Positions 41,819 to 49,301 of a stretch of DNA of 64,000 nt are shown here, piece after piece. Location of the stretch: positions 109,840 through 173,839 of the forward strand of contig NZ_JAAKGV010000008.1 of assembly GCF_011043735.1 (NCBI RefSeq). Direction: 5' to 3'. The position numbers were made by a program, and so were the translations under genes. Each line of letters opens with the position of its first letter. The stretch's first letter is position 1. The notes below the pieces were generated by a model. The model was not told the origin of the DNA and ran no database searches. It saw only the letters and a list, made by a program, of their open reading frames with translations. The DNA is from Methylobacterium sp. DB0501 (GTDB taxonomy: Bacteria; Pseudomonadota; Alphaproteobacteria; Rhizobiales; Beijerinckiaceae).

Positions 41819-43556
41819 GCCGGGGCGGCGCGACACCGAAGACCGGCACCTCGCCGGCGAGGCCCTTCAGCGGCCGCGCGCCGAGCGGCGTGACGGCGCA
41901 GTGCCCGCGCGCGGCCTCGGCGAGGCCGATATCGATCAGGATCTGCCCATCCGCCGCGGTGGCGCAGAGCCGGGCGGCGAGGTTCACCACCGGCCCGATC
42001 GCCGTGTAGTCGGAGCGTCCCTCGCAGCCGATCCGCCCGACGGTCGCCGGCCCCATCGCGGCGCCGACCCCGAAGCCGAGGCGGAAGCCTCTGGTCTCCC
42101 AGGCCCGGGCGAGCGGCCGGACCGCCTCCTGCATGGCGACCGCGAGCCGCACCGCGGCCGGACCCGGATCCGGAACCGGCACGGGCGCGCCCACCAGGGC
42201 CATCAGGCCGTCGCCCGTGAACGTGACCAGGGTGGCGCCGTGGGCGGTGATCGCGCCGCCGAGGGCCTCGAAGGTGTCGCCCAGGACCGCCATCACCGTC
42301 TCGGGCGGCGAGCCGGCCGAGAAGGCCGTGAAGCCGCGCAGGTCCCCGAAGACCACCGCGACCTCGACGCGCCGCCCCTGGAGAACGCCGTCGTCGCCGG
42401 AGCTCTCGACCAGCTCGGCGACCTGGGGAGCGAGGAAGCGCCGCAGCCGCGCGATGCGCTCCTGGCGCTCCTGCGACAGCGCCAGTTCGCCCGCCATGAC
42501 GTTGAACCGCGCGGCGAGCCGGCCGAGCTCGTCCGCCGAGGCGATGGCGATGCGGTGCGCGAAATCCCCCGCGCCGATCCGCTCCGTGCCGTGCTCGAGC
42601 AGCCGGATCGGGCCGGTCATGCGGCGGGCCAGCCCGTAGGCGAGGGCAGCGGCGAACAGGAGACCGAGGAGGATCAGCGCGCCGGTGCGCAGGAGCGCCC
42701 GCACGATCGGCCCGAACGCCTCCGCGGCCGGCTGCATCACCACCACCGTCCAGTCGACGCCCGGGATGGACGCCGCCGCCGCGATCACGCTGCGCCCGGC
42801 GGCGTCCAGGCCCGGCGCAGCGCCGCCGGCGGCGCGCACGACCTCGCGCAGGGTCGTGAGGGCGCGGGCCGCCGGGTCGTCGTCACCGCGCAGGACGAGG
42901 CTGAGGTCGGGATGGGCGACGAGCCGGCCGGGACGGTCGAGCACGTAGGCCTGCCCGGTCTCGCCGACGCGGATCCCGAAGATCACGTCCCGGATCAGCT
43001 TGAGGTTGATCTCCGCCAGGGCCACGCCGACGGAGGCCCGGTTGCCCGCCACCGCCATCGTCATGAAGGGCTCCGAGCCGCGATGATAGGTCACCGGCCC
43101 GTACCAGACCCGGGCGGCCCGCGCCCCGGCCACGGCCGGGTCCCCCGCGCGGTCGGTGCCCGGTCCGGCGCGGTTGAGGCTGACGCGGGAGACCTGCAGG
43201 CGCTCGCGCCCCTCCCCGTCGACGAGGGTGAGCTGCGCGATCGCCGGCACCTGCCGCAGCAGGCGCAGGGCGTCGAGCCGCTGGCGCTCCTCCGCGGCCG
43301 GGTTCCAGGGCAGCTGCACCATCCAGCCGAGCTGCTCGCGGATCGTGTCGAGGAAACCCTGGATGCGCAAGGCGGCGTCGCGCGCCTCCAGGCCGAGCAG
43401 CGCGTGGAGCTGGTCGCGCCGGTCGCGGTAGCCGAACCACGCCTCCAGGCCGGCATTCGCGAACAGGGGCAGCGCCACCGCCGTGAAGAGCACGACGCAG
43501 TATTTCGCGAAGAGCGAGCGGCGCGGATCGGCCGCGAGCGTGACCATGACCTGCAC
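41808..43556 (-). CDS. Membrane adenylate/guanylate cyclase with HAMP domain
   Basis: A 582-residue class III cyclase. A first membrane helix (about 15-38), a periplasmic Cache-like sensor region, a second helix (about 285-310), a HAMP domain (RRMTGPIRLLEHGTERIGAGD), then the catalytic domain with VVFGDLRGFTAFS (metal Asp), TFTGDGLMALVGAP and YTAIGPVVNLAARL. Whether it makes cAMP or cGMP is undecided; the family in these bacteria usually makes cAMP. It overlaps the end of the convergent binding-protein gene, a pairing that might link ligand sensing to the cyclase. Confidence 0.9.
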   Translation of the reverse strand: MQVMVTLAADPRRSLFAKYCVVLFTAVALPLFANAGLEAWFGYRDRRDQLHALLGLEARDAALRIQGFLDTIREQLGWMVQLPWNPAAEERQRLDALRLLRQVPAIAQLTLVDGEGRERLQVSRVSLNRAGPGTDRAGDPAVAGARAARVWYGPVTYHRGSEPFMTMAVAGNRASVGVALAEINLKLIRDVIFGIRVGETGQAYVLDRPGRLVAHPDLSLVLRGDDDPAARALTTLREVVRAAGGAAPGLDAAGRSVIAAAASIPGVDWTVVVMQPAAEAFGPIVRALLRTGALILLGLLFAAALAYGLARRMTGPIRLLEHGTERIGAGDFAHRIAIASADELGRLAARFNVMAGELALSQERQERIARLRRFLAPQVAELVESSGDDGVLQGRRVEVAVVFGDLRGFTAFSAGSPPETVMAVLGDTFEALGGAITAHGATLVTFTGDGLMALVGAPVPVPDPGPAAVRLAVAMQEAVRPLARAWETRGFRLGFGVGAAMGPATVGRIGCEGRSDYTAIGPVVNLAARLCATAADGQILIDIGLAEAARGHCAVTPLGARPLKGLAGEVPVFGVAPPRLTR

Positions 43557-43993
43557 GCCTCAGATCGTGTTCCTTGCGGCGACCCGGCCGGATGGCCGGA
43601 CGAGCGGAACGCCTGTCCTGCGGGGCGACGCCGCTCCGGCTCCGAGCGCGGCGATGCTTCGCCCGTTCGGAGCGGCTGTCAATCGAATGCATCGAGACGG
43701 GCGCCACCCGATCCTCGATACCCGGCCGCACCGTGCATCGCGCCCCAGGCATCAGTGGGTTTCGGCGGCATCGCGCTGCCGACGGGCTCGACCGGAACCT
43801 CGCTTTGGCTTGCCCGTGCCCGGGCCGCGCCCCCTGCCGGGCCGCCCGACCGGCCGAAGTCGCGTCCGGATTCCTCGACCGGCCCGACGAGGAGCCCGAC
43901 CGCCTCCACGATTGATGCATGTCAACACGTTCGCGAGCATCTGCCCCAGTCTCACGATCGGCAGACTGCCTTCATGCAGCAGATCGGCGTATC
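43557..43993. other. Intergenic region upstream of the SPW-repeat gene
   Basis: 437 bases between the divergent cyclase and SPW genes. Apart from the FixK-type site at 43912 no element was recognised. Open frames across it have no coding character. Confidence 0.4.
43912..43925 (+). promoter_or_regulatory. FixK/FNR-type binding site
   Basis: TTGATGCATGTCAA, a full TTGA-N6-TCAA match. Centre is 75 bases before the ATG at 43994; activation at -41.5 would give a leader of about 34 bases. Confidence 0.8.
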
Positions 43994-44362
43994 ATGGACG
44001 CCACCGACAATGCCGCGGAAGATATCTTCCTGGTCGTCTGGACCATGCTGCTGGCGGCCGGGATGGCGTCGACCCCTTGGCTCCTCGGCTTCCTGGCGGA
44101 GGCGCGTCCGACCCTGAATCTCTGGGCGTGCGCAGGTCTTGCCGCCGCCCTGGCGGCACTCTCCCTGAGGCGGACCACCGATCGCGGCGAGTCCGGCCTC
44201 GCCCTCGTCGGCCTCTGGACCTGCGCCGCCCCTTGGCTGCTCGGGTTCCGGCACGCTCCCCTTCCCCTCCTGGCCCATCTCGGCTTCGGGTTCGCCCTCA
44301 TCGTCGCGGCTCTCGCCGGGCTCTGGCGCCTGCGGACGATGTCGCGCGCCGATCCGACCTGA
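43994..44362 (+). CDS. SPW-repeat membrane protein
   Basis: A 122-residue protein made of two similar halves, each opening with a (S/A)(T/A)PWLLGF box (STPWLLGFL near 26 and APWLLGFRH near 76) and each with two helices, four in all. This is the SPW-repeat family, of unknown function and often seen beside stress genes. ATG 43994 is chosen because it begins MDATDNAAEDIF; an ATG at 43919 would include the FixK site. It is the first gene after that site. Confidence 0.8.
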   Translation: MDATDNAAEDIFLVVWTMLLAAGMASTPWLLGFLAEARPTLNLWACAGLAAALAALSLRRTTDRGESGLALVGLWTCAAPWLLGFRHAPLPLLAHLGFGFALIVAALAGLWRLRTMSRADPT

Positions 44363-44406
44363 TCGCCCGGCACCGTCGGGACGGCCTCCTCCCATTGCAT
44401 GTCGCC

Positions 44407-44631
44407 ATGATGACCGATCCTCTCACCCTTCTTCTCGCGGCAGCCTTCACGGCCGGCTGCGCGATCATCCGTGCCTTCCGGCATCGACCCGACGACGTCA
44501 CCCTCGTGCTCGGGCTGGTGCTGGTCTGCCTGGTGAACCTGTGCGGCGCGGTGGTGCGCGGACGGATGGATCCGCCGCCCGAAACAGGGCCCGCCGTCGA
44601 GCTGATCGGCGACCGTCCGGTCCAGGACTGA
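44407..44631 (+). CDS. Small hypothetical membrane protein
   Basis: A 74-residue protein with two helices (about 5-22 and 33-52) and an acidic tail. It follows the SPW gene by 44 bases on the same strand, so probably shares the FixK-controlled transcript. No family recognised; start may be 44407 or 44410. Confidence 0.6.
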   Translation: MMTDPLTLLLAAAFTAGCAIIRAFRHRPDDVTLVLGLVLVCLVNLCGAVVRGRMDPPPETGPAVELIGDRPVQD

Positions 44632-44726
44632 TCCCGGGATACCGACGTCGGGATCCGGCTGCGCGCTGCGGGACCCGGAGCGCAGTGGCCCTCGCGCTCA
44701 CCGGACGTCGCTTCGCCGAACGCCGT

Positions 44727-44740
44727 TTGCGCTGGATCAA
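44727..44740 (+). promoter_or_regulatory. FixK/FNR-type binding site
   Basis: TTGCGCTGGATCAA. Centre is 66 bases before the ATG at 44800, giving an expected leader of about 25 bases if used at -41.5. The same 14 bases recur at 46717, 55496 (opposite strand) and 58074. Confidence 0.85.
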
Positions 44741-44799
44741 GGCCGCCGCCGCCCGTCTCGCCACCATGGCCGCCGTGTCCAACACGGGAGGCGACGACG

Positions 44800-45003
44800 A
44801 TGCCGGCCATGAACCCAACCCAAACGCTGCGCCCGCGCACGGTGCCGGTGCCGAGGGGCCGCGTCCGGCCGCCGCCGATGCAGGACGCCGCCGGGACGGT
44901 CGAGGACGGGTACCGGTACCGGACGATCGGGAGCGCCCACGCGCTCCTCATCGCCGTCGCCGCGTCCCTCCTGGTGACGGTGCTTTTCCGGGTCGTCCTC
45001 TGA
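44800..45003 (+). CDS. Small single-helix membrane protein
   Basis: A 67-residue protein with a polar, Pro/Arg-rich first part and one C-terminal helix (about 46-65). GGGAGG lies seven bases before the ATG, a strong ribosome site. It sits right after a FixK site and before the K+ channel gene, 78 bases away. Function unknown. Confidence 0.7.
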   Translation: MPAMNPTQTLRPRTVPVPRGRVRPPPMQDAAGTVEDGYRYRTIGSAHALLIAVAASLLVTVLFRVVL

Positions 45004-45081
45004 CGCTCGACAAGGAGACGGCGGGACGAGGCGCGCGGCGCCGCCGACGGTGCGGCGGCGTTCCGCAAGAGGGGCCGAACC

Positions 45082-45600
45082 ATGCTCGTCGTGCTGTGCG
45101 CCAGCGTCGTCCTCGTCGCCGTCACCATCCTGGCGCTCTACGAGACCCTGCGGCTGACCTCGGAGCACCTCGCCGAGCTGCCGGTGCCGCCCCGCACGCG
45201 GATCATCGTCGTGGTGCTTGCCGCCTTCGTCGGGCACACGATGGCCGTCTGGATCTATGCCGGCGCCTATTGGCTGCTGGTGCTCCGGCTCGGTCTCGGC
45301 GCGTTCTCGGGCGTGCCCGTCGAGACCTTCGAGGATTGCCTGTTCGTCTCCGTCGTCGCCTACACCTCGCTCGGCTACGGCGATCACGCCCCCCTCGGCC
45401 ATGCCCGGCTCCTGACCGGGGTCGAGGCGCTCAACGGCCTGCTGCTGATCGGATGGTCCGCCTCCTTCACCTACCTGGCGATGGAGCGCTACTGGCCGCT
45501 GCACGGCAGGAGGTCCGCGCGGAAGGCCCCGGGGCGAGGCGGCCGCGAGGCGGCGGAGCCGGGCCGGGCCGCCACCTTCTCACCCTCGGCGGAGCCTTGA
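45082..45600 (+). CDS. Two-helix potassium channel-like protein
   Basis: A 172-residue membrane protein. Helices at about 2-22, 41-63 and 112-132 flank a pore loop carrying the selectivity filter TSLGYGD (in VVAYTSLGYGDHAPL), which matches the K+ channel consensus TxGYG. It lacks any cytoplasmic regulatory (RCK or cyclic-nucleotide) domain; the C-terminal 35 residues are basic and disordered. Probably on the same FixK-controlled transcript as the gene before it. K+ selectivity is inferred from the filter. Confidence 0.85.
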   Translation: MLVVLCASVVLVAVTILALYETLRLTSEHLAELPVPPRTRIIVVVLAAFVGHTMAVWIYAGAYWLLVLRLGLGAFSGVPVETFEDCLFVSVVAYTSLGYGDHAPLGHARLLTGVEALNGLLLIGWSASFTYLAMERYWPLHGRRSARKAPGRGGREAAEPGRAATFSPSAEP

Positions 45601-45614
45601 ACCATGCCGCGACC

Positions 45615-45628
45615 TTGCGCGGGATCAA
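45615..45628 (+). promoter_or_regulatory. FixK/FNR-type binding site
   Basis: TTGCGCGGGATCAA. Centre is 62 bases before the ATG at 45684, again fitting a -41.5 position with a leader of about 21 bases. Confidence 0.75.
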
Positions 45629-45683
45629 GGTCACGGCTCCCGGCTGCGCCGACGATCCCGCATCCGGCAGACGGAGATGGACG

Positions 45684-45902
45684 ATGCTGCGCGAATACCT
45701 CGTGACCTTCCACAAGCTCGTCTCGGACGATACCGGCCACGACCGCCGCGTCGTCCAGCAGCAGGCCGTGGTCACCGCCCCCTGTCCGGTCTCGGCCCTC
45801 GCCATGGCCAAGACCCTGTTCTGCGAGACCGCCGGCGTCGTCGACTGGCGTCTGCGGGCGGACGGTTGCGAGGTCACGGTCGTGACCGAACGGGCCGCAT
45901 GA
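45684..45902 (+). CDS. Small hypothetical protein
   Basis: A 72-residue soluble protein with an alternating strand-helix pattern (REYLVTFHKLV, QQAVVTAPCPVSALAMAKTL, VVDWRLRADGCEVTVV). It has a good position after a FixK site and is followed 10 bases later by another small gene. No family recognised. Confidence 0.65.
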   Translation: MLREYLVTFHKLVSDDTGHDRRVVQQQAVVTAPCPVSALAMAKTLFCETAGVVDWRLRADGCEVTVVTERAA

Positions 45903-45912
45903 GGAGGCCGCG

Positions 45913-46161
45913 ATGAACCACGACCTCGGCGAACCCGTCACCTGGCAGGGGCGGCAATGGGCCGTGACGGCCTACGGAATCGAAGCGCTCGACGGGATGT
46001 ACCACGTGCCGTTCTCCGAGATCCCGGCGGCGGATGACGGATCCGCGCCCTGGCTCGAGTCGCTGCGCCGGCGTTACGGCACGGATCGCAACGACCTCGA
46101 CGCCGCCCTGAAGGTGGCACGCGGGATCCTGTCGGACGCCGCCGCCTCTGCGAGGGTTTGA
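45913..46161 (+). CDS. Small hypothetical protein
   Basis: An 82-residue protein starting MNHDLGEPVTWQGRQWAVTA, with YGIEALDGMYHVPFSEI and a C-terminal helix. Starts 10 bases after the previous gene, with GGAGG nearby. No family recognised; co-transcription with 45684 is likely. Confidence 0.65.
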   Translation: MNHDLGEPVTWQGRQWAVTAYGIEALDGMYHVPFSEIPAADDGSAPWLESLRRRYGTDRNDLDAALKVARGILSDAAASARV

Positions 46162-46295
46162 GACGGGGGGCTGCAGCCTCGCGGCGCCCGCCTCCTCGAA
46201 CGTGCAGGTCTCGATCCCGCGCGACGCGCGCCCGCCCCTCCATCCCGGGCGCGGCTGCACGGGGGCAGGGAACCCGGACCAGGAGAGATCAGACG

Positions 46296-46916
46296 ATGCT
46301 GACGACGACATCCGCGCCGGTCGTGCTGGTGGCCGAGCCGCAGGCCCTGCCGGGCCTGTGGCTGGAGGACGTGCTGGCCGATGCGGGCTGCGCGGTCAGC
46401 GGCCCCTACGGCACCTGCGCCGACGCCCTGGCGAGCCTGGATGCGGCGCCCCCCGACTTCGCCGTGGTCAGCGCGGACCTGAACCGGGGCTCCGGCTTCC
46501 CGCTCGCCTGCGCGCTGCGGCGGCGCGGCATCCCCTTCGCCCTGATCGCCGGGACGGCGCGGGTCCCCCGGGCCTTCGAAGACGTGCCCCTCCTCGACCG
46601 CCTCTTCGGGGCGGGCGAGATGATCCGGACCGTCGCCGCCTGCCGTGCGGGTCCGGGCGCGCGGCGGGACGGGCCGGCCTGCCCGATGGCGGACCGGCGG
46701 CCGGCCGGCGGCGCCCTTGCGCTGGATCAATGTCCGGCCGCCTGCCGGGCCTCAGCATCGTTCCCCGACGCGGTCGCCGGTTCGGCGACGGCAATGATGC
46801 AGAGCAACGAGCAAGGCAGAGCTGCGCCAGGCAACCCCGCCGAGCTTCACCCCGGGCCGTGTCGGGATCTCGATCGGCCCCGACCCGGACGGGATCATGG
46901 AGGCACTGATGAGTGA
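46296..46916 (+). CDS. Degenerate receiver-domain protein (pseudo-receiver)
   Basis: A 206-residue reading whose first 115 residues match a CheY-like fold: VVLVAEPQALPGLWLEDVL, GCAVSGPYGTCADALASLD, AVVSADLNRGSGFPLACALRRRGIPFALIAG. The usual acidic pair is reduced to AE, the phosphoacceptor position reads Ser, and the Lys of 'KPF' reads Arg (LDRLF), so phosphorylation seems lost. AGGAGAG precedes the ATG. The last 90 residues are low-complexity, run over a FixK site and overlap the BON gene by 8 bases, so the true C-terminus may be shorter or the tail may be a recent extension. Confidence 0.6.
   Translation: MLTTTSAPVVLVAEPQALPGLWLEDVLADAGCAVSGPYGTCADALASLDAAPPDFAVVSADLNRGSGFPLACALRRRGIPFALIAGTARVPRAFEDVPLLDRLFGAGEMIRTVAACRAGPGARRDGPACPMADRRPAGGALALDQCPAACRASASFPDAVAGSATAMMQSNEQGRAAPGNPAELHPGPCRDLDRPRPGRDHGGTDE
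46717..46730 (+). promoter_or_regulatory. FixK/FNR-type binding site
   Basis: TTGCGCTGGATCAA, inside the 3' tail of the pseudo-receiver ORF and 179 bases upstream of the BON gene at 46909. It could drive the BON-Usp-attachment gene group with a leader of about 144 bases. Confidence 0.75.
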
Positions 46917-47556
46917 CAGGACGATCCGCCAGAACGTCATCGACGAACTCGATTTCGATCCGAGCATCGACGCCGCCGGGATCGGCGTCGCGGTCGAGGA
47001 CGGCATCGTCACGCTCAGCGGGCACGTCGCGAGCTACACCGAGCGCGTGGCCGCCGAGAAGGCCACCCGCAAGGTGCGCGGCGTGCGCGGCGTCGTCGAG
47101 GAGATCAAGGTCCGTTTCGCCGGCGACGCGCCGCCGCGCGACGAGGACTTGGCCCACCGGGCGGTGCAGATGCTCGACTGGGCCGTGACCGTGCCGAAGA
47201 ACGCCGTGCAGGTGAAGGTGCAGGACGGCTGGGTGACGCTGACCGGCGAGGTCGAGTGGCAGTACCAGAAGGAGGAGGCGCGCGCCGCGCTGAAGCGGCT
47301 GACGGGCGTCGCCGGCATCGTCAACATGATCGACGTGACCCCGCGCGCGGACGCGGCCGACGTGCGCAGGAAGATCGAGGCGGCGCTCAAGCGCAGCGCC
47401 GAGGTCGAAGCCGACGCGATCCGGGTGACGGTCAAGGATGCGCAGGTGACGCTCGAGGGCAAGGTGCATGCCTGGCACGAGCTCAAGCTGGCGGAGAGCG
47501 CGGCGTGGTCCGCCCCCGGCGTCCGCGCCGTCGTGGACCGGCTGACCGTCGCCTGA
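46909..47556 (+). CDS. Three-BON-domain protein
   Basis: A 215-residue protein made of three BON domains (about 5-70, 78-145 and 150-215), each with the GIVTLSGHV, GWVTLTGEV or AQVTLEGKV strand. There is no signal peptide, so it is cytoplasmic, unlike OsmY. ATG 46909 is preceded by GGAG eight bases upstream; an ATG at 46897 is less good. A clear paralogue is at 54757. BON proteins bind lipid or hydrophobic ligands and are often stress-induced. Confidence 0.9.
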   Translation: MSDRTIRQNVIDELDFDPSIDAAGIGVAVEDGIVTLSGHVASYTERVAAEKATRKVRGVRGVVEEIKVRFAGDAPPRDEDLAHRAVQMLDWAVTVPKNAVQVKVQDGWVTLTGEVEWQYQKEEARAALKRLTGVAGIVNMIDVTPRADAADVRRKIEAALKRSAEVEADAIRVTVKDAQVTLEGKVHAWHELKLAESAAWSAPGVRAVVDRLTVA

Positions 47557-47589
47557 ACCCCGCGCCTGAACCCCGCGCCTGAACCCCGC
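47551..47589. repeat. 13-bp tandem repeat, three units, spanning a stop codon
   Basis: GCCTGAACCCCGC is repeated at 47551, 47564 and 47577. The first copy contains the TGA stop of the BON gene; the other two lie behind it. Period 13 means each copy places a stop in a different frame. Confidence 0.85.
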
Positions 47590-47659
47590 GCCTGGGCCGC
47601 GGTGCGGGCGGGCTGCCGTCCCGAGCCGCGACCCAGGGCAGATCGATCGGAGCGCCCGC

Positions 47660-48466
47660 ATGACACTCGCCAGCATCCTGGTGGCCGTCGACCTCAAGGC
47701 CGCGGCGCGCGAGCGCCTGCGCCTCGCCGGCCATCTCGCCGATGAGTTCGGGGCCGGCCTGATCGGCGTCGCGGCGGACGAGCCGCCCTTCGGGGTTCCC
47801 CCGGTCGGCCCGACGCTCGGGGGCACCTACGCGCTGGCGGCCGCGAGCGAGATCGTCATGAACGACCTCACGCGGGCGCACGCGGTCTTCGAGGCGGAGA
47901 TCGGCCGGGGGCGGCGCGGCGAATGGCGATCGAATCTCGGCCCCTCGCTTCCCTTCCTGCTCGCGCAGGCGGCCGCGGCCGACCTCGTCGTCGTCGGCCG
48001 GCGGGAGGCGTCGTCATCCTTCGCGATCGACCCGGGCGATCTCGCGATGCAGCTCGGAGGGCCGGTCCTGATCGTGCCGCCGGGCATCGACCGCCTCGAG
48101 GCCAGGCGCGTCCTGATCGGGTGGAAGTACACCCGCGAGGCCCGCAGGGCGGTGAGGGACGCCATGCCGTTCCTGACACGGGCCTCCCAGGTCGTGATCG
48201 CCTCGGTCGATGACGGGTTCGGGGCGGCCGACCCGCAGGATCTCATCGATCTGCTGCGGGCCCACGGCATCGCGACGCAGGCCGTGGCGCCGGACGCGAC
48301 CGGCACCACGGTCGCCGAGGCGCTCACGGACGCCGCCGCCGAGCACGGCGCCGACCTCGTCGTCGCGGGGGCCTACGGCCATTCGCGCCTGCGCGAATGG
48401 GCCTTCGGCGGGGTCACCCGGGACCTCATGGCCGGCAGCCCGGTCTGCTGCCTGATGAGCCACTGA
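47660..48466 (+). CDS. Universal stress protein, two tandem Usp domains
   Basis: A 268-residue protein with two UspA-like halves. The first (about 1-140) starts ASILVAVDL and contains DLVVVGRRE; the second (about 148-268) starts ARRVLIGWKYTREARRAV and ends with the nucleotide motif VAGAYGHSRLREWAFGGVT, close to the GxxGHSxxxE/R consensus of ATP-binding Usps. It ends PVCCLMSH. It follows the BON gene by about 100 bases and probably shares its transcript. Confidence 0.9.
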   Translation: MTLASILVAVDLKAAARERLRLAGHLADEFGAGLIGVAADEPPFGVPPVGPTLGGTYALAAASEIVMNDLTRAHAVFEAEIGRGRRGEWRSNLGPSLPFLLAQAAAADLVVVGRREASSSFAIDPGDLAMQLGGPVLIVPPGIDRLEARRVLIGWKYTREARRAVRDAMPFLTRASQVVIASVDDGFGAADPQDLIDLLRAHGIATQAVAPDATGTTVAEALTDAAAEHGADLVVAGAYGHSRLREWAFGGVTRDLMAGSPVCCLMSH

Positions 48467-48516
48467 AGCCCGAGGTTGGCAGAGATGTCGCTGTAGAGAT
48501 GTGCGGGAGCGACCGG

Positions 48517-48966
48517 ATGATCGCGAAGCCTCCCCTCCTGATCCCGCATCGCGGATGCGTCCTCGTCGCCGACGGCCGGAAGGCCCTGGTGCTGCGCAAC
48601 GAGGGATACCCGCTCAACCCGGACCTCCAGGTCCGGCACGCGATCGAGGCGCCGCCCAACCCGCCGGCCCGCGAGCAGGGCACCGACCGGCCGCCTCGGG
48701 TCCGGGTCGACGAGCGCCGCAGCGCCATCGAGCAGACGGACCGGCACGAGCAGGCCGAGCAGCGTTTCGCCGCCGAGGTCGCGGCCGGGCTCGAGCGCGT
48801 CGCCGGGCCGGTCTCGGCCCTGGTCGTCGTCGCCCCGCCGCGCATCCTCGCCGCCCTGCGCCTCGCCCTGCCCGAGCGGCTCCGGCGCGTCGTCGTGGCG
48901 GAGATCGACCAGGATCTGACGAAGACCACGGTGAGCGAGATCCAGCGGCATCTCTGCGCCCGCTGA
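48517..48966 (+). CDS. Host-attachment-family protein (baeRF-like)
   Basis: A 149-residue protein beginning LIPHRGCVLVADGRKALVLRNEG and including TDRPPRVRVDERRSAIEQTD, EQRFAAEVAAGLERV, LVVVAPPRILAALRLALP and VVVAEIDQDLTKTTVSEIQ. This fits the bacterial 'host attachment protein' family, related to archaeo-eukaryotic release-factor-like (baeRF) domains. I start at ATG 48517, with GGGAGC six bases upstream. Its cellular role is not known; here it is grouped with stress genes. Confidence 0.82.
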   Translation: MIAKPPLLIPHRGCVLVADGRKALVLRNEGYPLNPDLQVRHAIEAPPNPPAREQGTDRPPRVRVDERRSAIEQTDRHEQAEQRFAAEVAAGLERVAGPVSALVVVAPPRILAALRLALPERLRRVVVAEIDQDLTKTTVSEIQRHLCAR

Positions 48967-49301
48967 CCCCCGGATGACCCGCGGCCGCCGGTCCCGTGAC
49001 GCCGTCGTCGTGCGACCCGGAGCCTGTCGGCTGGACGCGATGCCTCGTCCCACCCGCACCCCCATCCTGAGGTCGCGAGCGGGATCGAAACGTCTCTCGC
49101 GACGCTGCTGCCACCGGTCGGGAAGCCTCTCATGCCATCGGCCCAGGATGCCGGCGCATCGATGCGATCCCGGGCAGACCCGAGATCGACGGGGCCGTCG
49201 ACCCGTCTCGAATTTTCGGCGCCGAGCCCGGACGTCCGGGGCCTCGGGCCTGGCGAGCATTCGAGACCGGAACCGAAGGTCGTTTCCGACGACCGTCGGT
49301 A
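48967..49301. other. Intergenic region between convergent genes
   Basis: 335 bases between the attachment-family gene and the convergent Usp gene. No hairpin with a T-run, RNA gene or FixK site was seen. CCCATCCTGAGGTCGCGAGC at 49061-49080 looks like a worn copy of a common intergenic repeat of these bacteria, from memory only. Confidence 0.3.

Noticed and set aside
43574..43915. 113-codon plus-strand frame before the SPW gene
   Set aside because: Arg-rich without structure and ends just beside the FixK site; looks non-coding.
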